NCBI GenBank assembly: GCA_050633365.1 | Contig: JBOEGJ010000040.1 | Location: forward strand, 44,633-108,632 | DNA: 64,000 nucleotides | Source of the DNA: Pseudomaricurvus sp050633365 | GTDB taxonomy: Bacteria; Pseudomonadota; Gammaproteobacteria; Pseudomonadales; Cellvibrionaceae | Direction: 5' to 3' | Part shown: positions 9,823 through 18,533 of the stretch, one piece after another | Position numbering within the stretch: the first letter of the stretch is position 1 | Layout of the letters: every line of letters begins with the position of its first letter | The notes under the pieces: generated by a model | Databases searched by the model: none | What the model was told of the DNA's origin: nothing | What the model saw: the letters and a program-made list of their open reading frames with translations, nothing else | Program-made: the position numbers and the translations under genes

Positions 9823-12675
9823 TTATGCCTGTGGCAAAACGCTCAAAAATTTATTGGTTGCATTTTGACGACGCTCTTTCATTTCGGCTGGAGTTTCTTC
9901 AACAACGATTTCATCCGGCGTGATCTTAAACAAAGGTTGACCGCTCTTGATGATGGTGCCGTCGGCTTCAACCAGCACTTGCTCGATGGTACCGGCAAAC
10001 GGTGCGTTTACTTTGTTGAACATCTTCATGACTTCGATGATGTACAGCGGTTGGCCAGCTTCGAAATGGGTGCCAACTTCAACAAACGGCGGCATACCTG
10101 GGGCTTCGCACGAATAGAACATACCGCCGGTAGGGGCGAGGATCTCGTCAGACTTGGCAACCGGTGGCGGAACCAAGACTTTTGCCATGGCTTTCTGCAA
10201 GGTTTCTTCGGTCAGATTTTGTGGGATCTCAATGCTCAGATCTTCATTAACTTTTAGATCGAAGAAACTTGTGGTCGATGCGATGTACGGCAGTAGGCTC
10301 AGTACTTCAACACCTGCTTGGTAGCCTGCGTGAGCGGCTTGGGCAGCTTGCCATTGGTCTGCTTCGATGCCCGCAGGAGCTGCACCGGCAAGGGCAGTTT
10401 CAACGGCGGCAAAATCATTGGTGCCGAGTTTTTCTTCCAGTGCGTCGTAGAAGGCCACTGCTTGCGACAAGATTTCGTTGTCGTGATCCCAGATCATGCT
10501 GGCAGCAGGTTTACTGTTGCAGAAGTCTAAGTTCAAGAAGTGGTAAGTGTCGGCCAAGACGCGAACAAGGTTTGTGTTCCAGCTTACTTTACCGTTTTCG
10601 AGGGAGAAGTTGTGTTGGTTGATCGACAACCAGCCCGCCAGCATGTGCGGCTCAGCCAACAACATTTCAACAGGGCGAGTCAGTAAAATCTGTTTACGCT
10701 CTAGGACTTCTTTCAGCGAAAGCTTGGCGTCTTTGTCGGCCGCCTGGTTGATCGCACTTTGGCAAACTTGTTGGTAGGCGTAAGTGAGATCCAAATTGTT
10801 GGCTTCTTGCTTAAGCAAACCCACTGCGGTCAGGTAAGGCACGATAAAGTTAGTGCTTGGGCGGGCGTTGATGTTGTTGCCCAAAAACCAGTTAACGAGG
10901 CCGTAGTGAAATTCTAAGTTGGTGGCTAAATCTTTGCCGCGCAACTCGGTCACTCGCAGAACTTCGGCCATGGCTTGGTAGGTGCTGGTGCGATCGTTGC
11001 CGATGGTCAGCAGTAGTGCAATGTTGGAGTCGTAAGCGCCGGCCAAGTGATACTTCATGAAAACATCGGTATCAGGGTTGTGCATGCTGATGCCTTGGTC
11101 ATCGCGAATTTCGCCGTCGATGGGGTTCGACCAGTTCTCGATTACGCCGCCGGCGTGTGGTGCCAGTGCTTGGTTGGTGGCGTTCATGCGCGCTTCAACC
11201 GAGGCCTTGCTGCGCAGTTGGCGGGTAGGCTTTGGCAGACGTGGGCCGTGAGCGGCTAACAACATCATGGTTTCAACCAAAGACTCAACCACGAAGCTCT
11301 CGTTGGCATTGTCTGGGTTGGTGAAGGTTAGGTTGTAGCAGAGCTCGGTGACACGATGCTCTACCTGAATACGGGTATTCATTTCCATGAAGTAGTGGGC
11401 TTCGCCATCGACGATACACTCGAAGGTGCCGAGCGAGTCGAGCTTAACCGCCTCACCAAAGACAGCACCTTCGTGCTCCATCTTTTGTAAGATAACCAGA
11501 TCTTTTTTCAGTTGCTCAGCTTCGGCGGTTTTGCCGGCAGCTTCTGCGGTGTTGATTGCGTCTTGCAGCTCTTCTTCGGTGACCGAAACTTCAAGCAGCT
11601 TTTGTTCGTGCATTTGCAGTGAGCAGTCACGGCCGCCCATGGTCATGCACCAGTCGCCGTTACCAATCACTTGGATCTCTTGGTGGCGAGTGGTGTCGAT
11701 GTTCATTTCGATCAACACGTTTTTGTTGTCGCCAACGCCGTTGGTTTTTAGCTCAATCAAACATTCAACCACCAATGAAGGAACGCCTTCTGCGGCTTTT
11801 TCGACACGCTCTTCAAGGCTTTCGCCGTCGTAAGAGTTAGCCGACTGCAAAATTCGTTGTCCTTTACCACCACCACCGGCGATGGCTTTTAGGCGGAAAC
11901 GATTGTTCGGCTTTTCTGCCAACATGCGTTTGGCTTCAACTTGCAGTGCCAAGCCAATATCGCTTGAATCGATGATGTCGATACCTGCGGCGTAAGAGGC
12001 AGCCAAAAGCGCGAGGGCTTTTTCTTCGTCATCTTTACAGGCGGCAAAGTCAACGTCTAGGTTGTTATCTTTGGCGCAAGCTGCGAGACCGTCTTTACCG
12101 TACTTGGCAAACAGGGCGAGACTGGTGGCGTTGTTGACGCCCGGGGTTACCGATACGCCGGTTTCTAGTGCGGTGCGTTTTGCCTGATCTTTCATGCCCG
12201 CAGATTTCTGCGTGAAAGAGCAAGGGCCGATAAAGTTAAGTCCGGCTTTTTCCATGCCTTCAACCATTTCGGCGTCTTCCGACATGAAACCGTAACCGGC
12301 GAAGATGCAGTTGTAACCATTGCTCTTGGCGATGTTTACAATTTGTTTGATGCGCTGAGCACGCTCTTCTTTGTCGGCGCCGCTGTAGTCGGGTACACGA
12401 TGTACACGAGAGGGATCGGTCAGTTTACGCAGCTCGGGGGCGAGCGCGTTTTGGTAAACAATGGAATCTTTTTCTGACAACAAAATGCCGTAGCTATTGA
12501 CGCCCATTTCGTCGAAGACATCCATCGCTTCTTTACGGATGGGGCCGCGGCAAATAATCAGCGGGCGCATGTGGCTGCAGTCAAAGCTCTTTACCCAGCT
12601 ACTGCTGGCGTTGCCTAAACGTCGATCGGCGTGGATCAACGGGTTGTTCAAATAGTTGTCGTTTTGTAAGTTCAC
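9823..12675 (-). CDS. large propionyl/acetyl-CoA carboxylase biotin subunit (biotin carboxylase plus BCCP)
   Basis: The 950-residue protein carries the ATP-grasp biotin carboxylase domain (FAGYGFMSEDAEMVE, AIAGGGGKGQR, MEMNTRIQVEHRVTE) and ends in a biotinyl domain with the acceptor lysine in EVMKMFN. It carboxylates biotin for transfer to an acyl-CoA by the carboxyltransferase next to it. It is much longer than the usual subunit of about 660 residues, with a long divergent middle region. Translation probably starts at GTG 12675. Propionyl-CoA as substrate is inferred from the epimerase, mutase and MeaB neighbours; acetyl-CoA or another acyl-CoA is possible. Confidence 0.88.
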   Translation of the reverse strand: MNLQNDNYLNNPLIHADRRLGNASSSWVKSFDCSHMRPLIICRGPIRKEAMDVFDEMGVNSYGILLSEKDSIVYQNALAPELRKLTDPSRVHRVPDYSGADKEERAQRIKQIVNIAKSNGYNCIFAGYGFMSEDAEMVEGMEKAGLNFIGPCSFTQKSAGMKDQAKRTALETGVSVTPGVNNATSLALFAKYGKDGLAACAKDNNLDVDFAACKDDEEKALALLAASYAAGIDIIDSSDIGLALQVEAKRMLAEKPNNRFRLKAIAGGGGKGQRILQSANSYDGESLEERVEKAAEGVPSLVVECLIELKTNGVGDNKNVLIEMNIDTTRHQEIQVIGNGDWCMTMGGRDCSLQMHEQKLLEVSVTEEELQDAINTAEAAGKTAEAEQLKKDLVILQKMEHEGAVFGEAVKLDSLGTFECIVDGEAHYFMEMNTRIQVEHRVTELCYNLTFTNPDNANESFVVESLVETMMLLAAHGPRLPKPTRQLRSKASVEARMNATNQALAPHAGGVIENWSNPIDGEIRDDQGISMHNPDTDVFMKYHLAGAYDSNIALLLTIGNDRTSTYQAMAEVLRVTELRGKDLATNLEFHYGLVNWFLGNNINARPSTNFIVPYLTAVGLLKQEANNLDLTYAYQQVCQSAINQAADKDAKLSLKEVLERKQILLTRPVEMLLAEPHMLAGWLSINQHNFSLENGKVSWNTNLVRVLADTYHFLNLDFCNSKPAASMIWDHDNEILSQAVAFYDALEEKLGTNDFAAVETALAGAAPAGIEADQWQAAQAAHAGYQAGVEVLSLLPYIASTTSFFDLKVNEDLSIEIPQNLTEETLQKAMAKVLVPPPVAKSDEILAPTGGMFYSCEAPGMPPFVEVGTHFEAGQPLYIIEVMKMFNKVNAPFAGTIEQVLVEADGTIIKSGQPLFKITPDEIVVEETPAEMKERRQNATNKFLSVLPQA

Positions 12676-12752
12676 GGCTTAAGCCTCTTTCTCAATTCGT
12701 TCCATGACTTTCTCTGCGTGAAAGTCGCGATGTGCATCAATCGTTTAAACGA

Positions 12753-14432
12753 TTAGTGGAATTCTCTCTGTACACCGTTGAATGGCTCAGGGGTGTAATG
12801 CTTCAAGTGGAATTCCATGTTTTTACACAGCACTTCGCGTAAGTCGGAAGGCATAACGATCTGTGAAATTGATCCCAAGCTAAGCGCTTCATTTGGGTTC
12901 ATCAATTCCGCTTCGTAACGATCTTTTAGTGCGGCTTCTTGAGCAGTTTGCCACTCAAGAACTTCGGCCGCATCATCACCGGCTTTTAATCGTTGTTTTA
13001 CTGTGCCGCGAATTTCTTGCAGCTCTTTTTTGTAAACAAAATCAACACCAGCCGGGCCCATTACTGCGGTACGAGTCGACGGCAATGCGCAAACAAAGTC
13101 GGCGCCAGTGGGGTAGTTGTTGTATGACGCATAAGCGCCACCAAAGGCGTTACGGACAATCACCAAAAAGCGTGGGGTACGCAAATCAATAATTGCGTCG
13201 AGCATGGCACGACCGGCCTGAACAACACCGCCGTGTTCCTGGTCGGTACCAGGGCGGAAGCCGGTGGTATCTTCCATGAAGATCACAGGAATGTTGTAGA
13301 GGTTACAAAAGCGAATGAAGCGGGCGTTTTTAAGTGCCGCATCAATATCGATCTGACCTGAACCTACCGCAGAATTGTTGGCCACAAAGCCCACAACGTT
13401 ACCGCCCATACGGCCAAGTGCACAAACGGTGTTGCGAGCGCGCTCAGGTTGAATCTCTAGGAAATCACCGTGATCACACAGTTGCTGAATCATGATGGTG
13501 ATGTCGAGCGGGGTGTTAAATCCGCTGGGCGAGTTAAAGGCTTTTTTCAGTAGAATGTCGATGTCCCACGTTTTTCGATCTTGTGGATCAGACGTTTCCT
13601 GATAGGGCGCCAGCTCGGCGTTGTTGTCGGGGATGTAGTTCAGCAGCTCTTTAACTTTGCGTAGCGCGGATACTTCATCGGGTACCACAAAGTCGGTCAC
13701 ACCGGTTTGGCTGTGAACGCCTGGGCCGCCAAGCTCATCAGCGGTAACGTCTTCGCCCAATACGGATTTCACAACACCTGGCCCAGTCAGGCCAAAGAAG
13801 GTCTCGTTAGGCTGAATCAAGAAAGAGCCTTGACGCGGCAGGTAAGAACCGCCACCGGCGTTAAAACCGAACATGCACATAATAGAAGGAACAACACCGC
13901 TGATTTTTCGCAGCGCGGTAAAGGCTTCTGCGTAACCGTCGAGTCCGCCGACACCAGCGGGTACAAAGGCACCGGCTGAATCGTTCATGCCCACCAAGGG
14001 AATTTTGCGTTTTCCGGCCAATTCAAACAGGCGAGCCAATTTCTTACCGTTGGTGGCATCCATTGAGCCTGCGCGAACGGTAAAGTCGTGTCCGTAGACG
14101 GCTACGTCGCGACCGTTGATCTTGACGATGGCAGTAACTAAAGAAGCACCATCTAAGTTCTTACCCCAGTTTTGGAATAGGATAGTTGGATCTTCATCGG
14201 TCAAAACACTGAGGCGTTCCCAAATGGTCATACGCTTTTTAGCGTGTTGGCGTTCAATGCTACGAACACCCGCTGCTTTACGCGGACGCTGAATCAGGTC
14301 GTATCCCTTCTTTAGTGTCTCTTCGTATAAACCAGGTTCGTAACTGGCTTGGCCAGGTACGCTAAATTCAACTTCTTCGGCCGTGTCAAACGGGTTGACC
14401 AGGGAGGCCTGTGGCTTAGTTGCTTTGGTCAT
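12753..14432 (-). CDS. pccB: acyl-CoA (propionyl-CoA) carboxylase carboxyltransferase subunit
   Basis: This is the crotonase-fold carboxyltransferase that moves CO2 from carboxybiotin to an acyl-CoA. Characteristic segments are GGSYLPRQGSF, FGLTGPGVVKSVLGEDV, MEDTTGFRPGTDQE and the oxyanion region NAFGGAYASYNN with PTGADFVCALP. I chose ATG at 14432 (MTKATKPQ), giving 559 residues; an upstream in-frame start at 14477 is possible. It is the first gene of the leftward propionate cluster and precedes the biotin subunit by 78 bases. Confidence 0.9.
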   Translation of the reverse strand: MTKATKPQASLVNPFDTAEEVEFSVPGQASYEPGLYEETLKKGYDLIQRPRKAAGVRSIERQHAKKRMTIWERLSVLTDEDPTILFQNWGKNLDGASLVTAIVKINGRDVAVYGHDFTVRAGSMDATNGKKLARLFELAGKRKIPLVGMNDSAGAFVPAGVGGLDGYAEAFTALRKISGVVPSIMCMFGFNAGGGSYLPRQGSFLIQPNETFFGLTGPGVVKSVLGEDVTADELGGPGVHSQTGVTDFVVPDEVSALRKVKELLNYIPDNNAELAPYQETSDPQDRKTWDIDILLKKAFNSPSGFNTPLDITIMIQQLCDHGDFLEIQPERARNTVCALGRMGGNVVGFVANNSAVGSGQIDIDAALKNARFIRFCNLYNIPVIFMEDTTGFRPGTDQEHGGVVQAGRAMLDAIIDLRTPRFLVIVRNAFGGAYASYNNYPTGADFVCALPSTRTAVMGPAGVDFVYKKELQEIRGTVKQRLKAGDDAAEVLEWQTAQEAALKDRYEAELMNPNEALSLGSISQIVMPSDLREVLCKNMEFHLKHYTPEPFNGVQREFH

Positions 14433-14830
14433 GCTCTTAAGGTTCCAGCTGAGTGTTTTTTGGGTCGTTGTTATCACCGTAACGCGGATGTAACGTAATA
14501 GACCGATTTAAGGTGGTGAGATAATAGAGGGTTATGTCTATCGAGTGAATAGCTTTTTTGCCCCCCAAAACCCTGTTGTCTATATTAAGTTATTGAATTA
14601 AATAGATTAATTGTTTTTTCTTTCTGGAAATCATCACAAATATTAATATTTTAAATAGACATAATCGCTCTTGTCGTGTTGCTAAAAGTGATTTGCTTTG
14701 GTGCTTTATGTCCATTTTTGGGCGTTTGGCTGAACACTGGGTCATTTACCGGTAGTCTTGGAGATCACTAGTTAGCTTTTGTGTGATCGCACACAGTGTC
14801 AAAAGCAGAGATTCAAAGAGCATAGTGCAA
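14433..14830. promoter_or_regulatory. divergent regulatory region of the propionate cluster
   Basis: This roughly 400-base AT-rich gap holds no convincing gene. It has an inverted pair TTATGTCTAT (14532-14541) and ATAGACATAA (14655-14664), plus TTGTCTATAT (14577-14586), which is also found upstream of the mutase gene. A perfect 14-bp palindrome GTGTGATCGCACAC lies at 14781-14794 and resembles a CRP half-site pair with short spacing. These look like regulator sites; the AraC-type protein at 15309-16328 is a candidate for the first set. Confidence 0.45.
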
Positions 14831-15235
14831 ATGAAAAGAGTGTGTTTGTTCAACCTAGAGCAAGTTGGCGTCATTTATGAGTGTTCAACTCAGGTGATGT
14901 TTTTCAATCGCGTGGGCGAGAGTATGGATGGCGGTTTTGATTTCGAGATTCAAGCGCAGCAAGGCCTGTTTATACCTCTGTCGAATGATGCTCCCGAAGG
15001 TTTTCCGTCATTGATGGACTGCTTGAGGGGTTTTGGTGGGCGTTTACCGTCTATGGCGCAGCTCAACGACATGCTGGCGCAGTTGTCTTGCTCTGATTTG
15101 ATTGCGGTTGATGCCAGTCGTTTTGGTGATTCGAAATGGGGTTGGGTCTATTTGACGATCATTCCTTCGGGAGAGTTTAGTCAGTTCGAAGGTTTCGGTG
15201 AAGGTAAAGCGGTGATGACTTGGCCTGTACTCTAG
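14831..15235 (+). CDS. hypothetical protein
   Basis: I do not recognise this 134-residue protein. It starts with MKRVCLFNLEQVG at ATG 14831; a GTG at 14783 would begin inside a palindrome and is unlikely. It has no signal peptide, membrane segment or known motif that I can see, and is mildly acidic. It is divergent from the carboxyltransferase gene and convergent with the AraC-type regulator. Confidence 0.55.
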   Translation: MKRVCLFNLEQVGVIYECSTQVMFFNRVGESMDGGFDFEIQAQQGLFIPLSNDAPEGFPSLMDCLRGFGGRLPSMAQLNDMLAQLSCSDLIAVDASRFGDSKWGWVYLTIIPSGEFSQFEGFGEGKAVMTWPVL

Positions 15236-15308
15236 CGGCGCCAGATTCTTTGATGAGTGAGTCAAGCAATCAGTGACCAGGGCAGAAAATGCTCGACAGT
15301 AAAAAAGG

Positions 15309-16328
15309 TTAGACCAGTTTTCCTCGAGCCTGGCGCTCGGCCCGATAGGCTCGGGGTGTCTTACCTGACCACTGTTTAAATGCACGGGTAAACGCTCGCG
15401 GTTCACTGAAATTTAATTGCTGGGCGATATCGGCGATGTTTAAGCTTCGGTTTGAAAGCATTTTTGTGGCCATGTCGCTGCGTAAATTATCTTTGATTTG
15501 TTGATAGCTGGTGCCTTCAGCACTTAGCTTTCGACGCAGTGTCTGTTCACTGATTTCTAACTGTTTAGCGATATCTTGTGAGTTCGGTAACTGCAGTACG
15601 GTGTTGGGTTTTGGCTGCAGTATTTGATTGATGCGAGCGGTTAAGCTGGTGTCTTCTCCTGGGATGGTGAGTAAGTCAATGGGCGCGCGACGTAAGAAAA
15701 CTTGCAGTTCACGCTGGCTCTTTACCAGAGGCTGGTTCAGATAATTGCGGTGAAATACCAGGCGGTTGTATTTGCTTTTTAGGTGAGTCGGGCAGCGATA
15801 GAGCACTCGAAACTCATCGGCGTCTAAAGGCGTGTAATTGATATAGGCACCCAAAAGTTTGATGGGTTTGCCGATGTACCAGCTAGCGAAGCGATGCCAA
15901 ATGACGTGCCAATATTCGATGTAAAAATGTTCGAAGTCTAGTTCTGGCCGACGAAAAACGGTGGTCAGATACACATGCTCGCCTTCATGTTCCAGCGTCA
16001 TTTGTAATTCGTCAGTAATTTGATTGTAAAAGCGGATGCCTTTTTCGAGCAGTTCTTCCAGCGTTTCAGCGGAGGAAACCCAGTCGGCCATAAGGGCGAA
16101 TGTGCCTACTTTACAGGGATGTTCGGTGAACCCCATGAACTCATCATTAAGTGCTTTGCCGATACCGTCGTAGAGTTTAGCCACTAAATCTACATGGATA
16201 CGGGCTTTGGGGTCCTTGAGTGGTTTCTCGGGGATTCGCGCCTGTCGCAGCAAAGCCTTGGGGTCCAGCCCTTTGGCAATGGCGCCACCCAGTGCGCTTT
16301 TGATGTAATGAGTGCCAATCGTGGCCAT
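15309..16328 (-). CDS. AraC-family transcriptional regulator
   Basis: The 339-residue protein has the 'arabinose-binding-like' N-terminal domain of the OruR/ArgR-type AraC subfamily (YYDG/SAETLEELLEKGIRFYN...), and a C-terminal AraC double helix-turn-helix from about residue 235. The latter includes SEQTLRRKLSAEGTSYQQIK and the signature FSEPRAFTRAFKQWSGKTPRAYR. Its place beside the propionyl-CoA cluster suggests it may control that cluster in response to a metabolite, but this is inference. Confidence 0.88.
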   Translation of the reverse strand: MATIGTHYIKSALGGAIAKGLDPKALLRQARIPEKPLKDPKARIHVDLVAKLYDGIGKALNDEFMGFTEHPCKVGTFALMADWVSSAETLEELLEKGIRFYNQITDELQMTLEHEGEHVYLTTVFRRPELDFEHFYIEYWHVIWHRFASWYIGKPIKLLGAYINYTPLDADEFRVLYRCPTHLKSKYNRLVFHRNYLNQPLVKSQRELQVFLRRAPIDLLTIPGEDTSLTARINQILQPKPNTVLQLPNSQDIAKQLEISEQTLRRKLSAEGTSYQQIKDNLRSDMATKMLSNRSLNIADIAQQLNFSEPRAFTRAFKQWSGKTPRAYRAERQARGKLV

Positions 16329-16617
16329 GAATTCAGCGTTTCTTCAAATAACTTTGCCTTAATCCTACCAGAAGGAACGTGGAGTTTCATGACGCTTACC
16401 GAGGGTTGAGTTGCTGTGGGGGTTAAGGGGGCACTAAAAATAACCTTATAAAACAGTGGGTTATTGACGGCTGGCGCGTCTTTTTGTGAACTTTTTATTT
16501 CAGTTTTAATCACTATTGTCGATTTACTAGAAGTCTCACTGCAAAAGTCGATGCGTCGGCCCAGGTGATGAGTTGCGTACCGATGGCTAGCTTGCGCGAT
16601 TGAGCTATGGTGTATAG
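16329..16617. promoter_or_regulatory. divergent intergenic region
   Basis: About 290 bases separate the AraC-type regulator from the chemotaxis receptor gene. It should hold both promoters, but I see no clear gene, hairpin or repeat in it. Confidence 0.3.
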
Positions 16618-17808
16618 ATGGACGAGAAGGGTGCTGGAGATGTTGTGTTGATTGGAATTAGCTCAAGATATGTAGGTGTTGCTTTGCAGTTGGTATTGGC
16701 GCTGGTGGCATTTGCCTTGGCTTACGTGGGCTGGTTCTGGGGGTTAGCGCTGTGTTTGCTGGCTATCCCTATGGTGTCTTACTGGCAGCAGACACAGGTG
16801 CATTCTCAGGAGAGTGTCGTCAAGGAAGTTCTGTCTCATTCGGACACTCAGTTCGAGTATTTAAAAGATGTCTTTAATGTCACCTACCTTCAGATTAACG
16901 AAGCGATTGACGATGTCGGCCATGTTCGTGAAGTGGTCGGTAACGCTAGCAGTAAACTAAATACGAGTCTCAGTGGATTAAGAGACGCTTCGACCAGTCA
17001 GCAGGACATGCTGGGTGGATTGATCGAGGAGTTAGTACAACTGGCTCAACAAGAGAGCACTGGAGACGAATTACAGCAGTACTCGCAGGTGTCGGACAAA
17101 GTGGTGACATCGCTGCTGAAATCCTTAGAGGATATCCACAGCGCCAGTGTTCAAGCGAGCGAGCAGTTTTCAGTCATGCTCGACGTGATTGAAACCATCG
17201 ATGTGCTTCTGTCTGATGTGGTCAATATTAATTCTCAAACCAATTTGCTGGCGCTCAATGCCGCCATCGAAGCGGCACGAGCTGGCGAAGCGGGGCGCGG
17301 TTTTGCGGTGGTTGCCGACGAGGTGCGCAATCTGTCGAAGCGCACTGAGGAATTCAGTGGCCAGATCAGCCATAAGGTGGCGGAGCTGGCATCGGCGATA
17401 AAATCTGTCGGCGCTAATATGGAGACAGTGACCAATTTTGATGTCTCCAGTCAGGCGGCGGCACAACAACAAATCAGCAACATGTGGTGTGAAGTTGAGG
17501 CCCTGGCCGAAGATGCCAAACTTCGCTCTTCAAAGGTTTCTGGTGTGGCCGATCAAATCGACTCTCTGGTTGGCGAGAGTATTACCCAGCTGCAATTTGA
17601 AGATATCACGGTACAGCAACTGCAGCAGATTAATAGTCGTTTAGATGTGATGAGGCAATTGATGAGCGAGGCACTGGTGCACACCGAGGAGAGTCCCGGT
17701 GAGAATCAGGCGATTCATGAGTTGTTGTCTCAGTTGCGCGGGTTTAAGAATGTGGGTGTTAATCGTACTCAAGAAAGCATGGATTCTGGAGATGTCGACC
17801 TTTTCTAG
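16618..17808 (+). CDS. methyl-accepting chemotaxis protein-like receptor
   Basis: The 396-residue protein begins with two adjacent hydrophobic segments (about residues 15-60) and no periplasmic sensor domain, followed by a long coiled coil. The conserved receptor hairpin is present: INSQTNLLALNAAIEAARAG, then EAGRGFAVVADEVRNLS. It would contact CheW/CheA. The lack of a large ligand domain suggests an internal or membrane-linked signal. Near the C-terminus QLQFEDITVQQL is typical of short soluble-like MCPs. Confidence 0.88.
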   Translation: MDEKGAGDVVLIGISSRYVGVALQLVLALVAFALAYVGWFWGLALCLLAIPMVSYWQQTQVHSQESVVKEVLSHSDTQFEYLKDVFNVTYLQINEAIDDVGHVREVVGNASSKLNTSLSGLRDASTSQQDMLGGLIEELVQLAQQESTGDELQQYSQVSDKVVTSLLKSLEDIHSASVQASEQFSVMLDVIETIDVLLSDVVNINSQTNLLALNAAIEAARAGEAGRGFAVVADEVRNLSKRTEEFSGQISHKVAELASAIKSVGANMETVTNFDVSSQAAAQQQISNMWCEVEALAEDAKLRSSKVSGVADQIDSLVGESITQLQFEDITVQQLQQINSRLDVMRQLMSEALVHTEESPGENQAIHELLSQLRGFKNVGVNRTQESMDSGDVDLF

Positions 17809-17960
17809 TCCAGTATTCGCTTGGCGATAATCACGCCTCTCATTCTTTGTCGTGAAATTAGCGACACCATTCTTGTGTGGCATCACTGATGCGCCTGCCG
17901 CTCATTTGGCGTTGCGGTTGAATCGGGTACAATTGAGCTTCGTTTTCGGGAATTCGATCG

Positions 17961-18419
17961 ATGAAGCATCTGTTGATTATCTATCACACCCAATCAGGTA
18001 ATACCGAGCAGTTGGCGCGCGCAGTGCAAATAGGTGCTCAACAGGAGTCGGAGGGCGTCGAAACGCGATTCAAAAAAGCGTGTGATTCAGATCTGGATGA
18101 TCTGCTTTGGTGTGATGCGGTAATGTTTGGCACGCCAGAGAATTTCGGTTACATGAGTGGCGCCCTGAAAGATTTTTTCGACAGAACCTACTACCCCGCA
18201 GAACCTCATCAACTCAATCGACCTTACGCTCTGTTTGTTTCCGCCGGTAACGATGGCAGCGGTGCTGTGCGTGAGTGTGACCGAATATTGTTGGGCTATC
18301 CGATGAAAAAAGTCATGGAGCCCTTGATTGCCAAGGGAGAGATTAGCGCTGAACATTTATCCTCGGCGCAAGAGTTTGGCCAAACCCTAGCCTGCGGTTT
18401 GGCATTGGGGGTGTTTTAA
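17961..18419 (+). CDS. flavodoxin-like NAD(P)H-dependent reductase
   Basis: The 152-residue protein has the FMN phosphate-binding loop HTQSGNTEQLA at its N-terminus and the second flavin loop FGTPENFGYMSG near residue 56, as in the flavodoxin/WrbA/FMN reductase fold. A redox role with FMN is likely; the partner is not visible. Start is ATG 17961. Confidence 0.83.
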   Translation: MKHLLIIYHTQSGNTEQLARAVQIGAQQESEGVETRFKKACDSDLDDLLWCDAVMFGTPENFGYMSGALKDFFDRTYYPAEPHQLNRPYALFVSAGNDGSGAVRECDRILLGYPMKKVMEPLIAKGEISAEHLSSAQEFGQTLACGLALGVF

Positions 18420-18533
18420 TCGATCTACTAAAATGATGGGGCGAAGCCTTCATTATTGACATTTTTGTCGATGATTCCCCGCTCGGTTTATTGAGCCCGT
18501 ATCGAATCTTTTTCTGTAACCACAACTTCAAGG

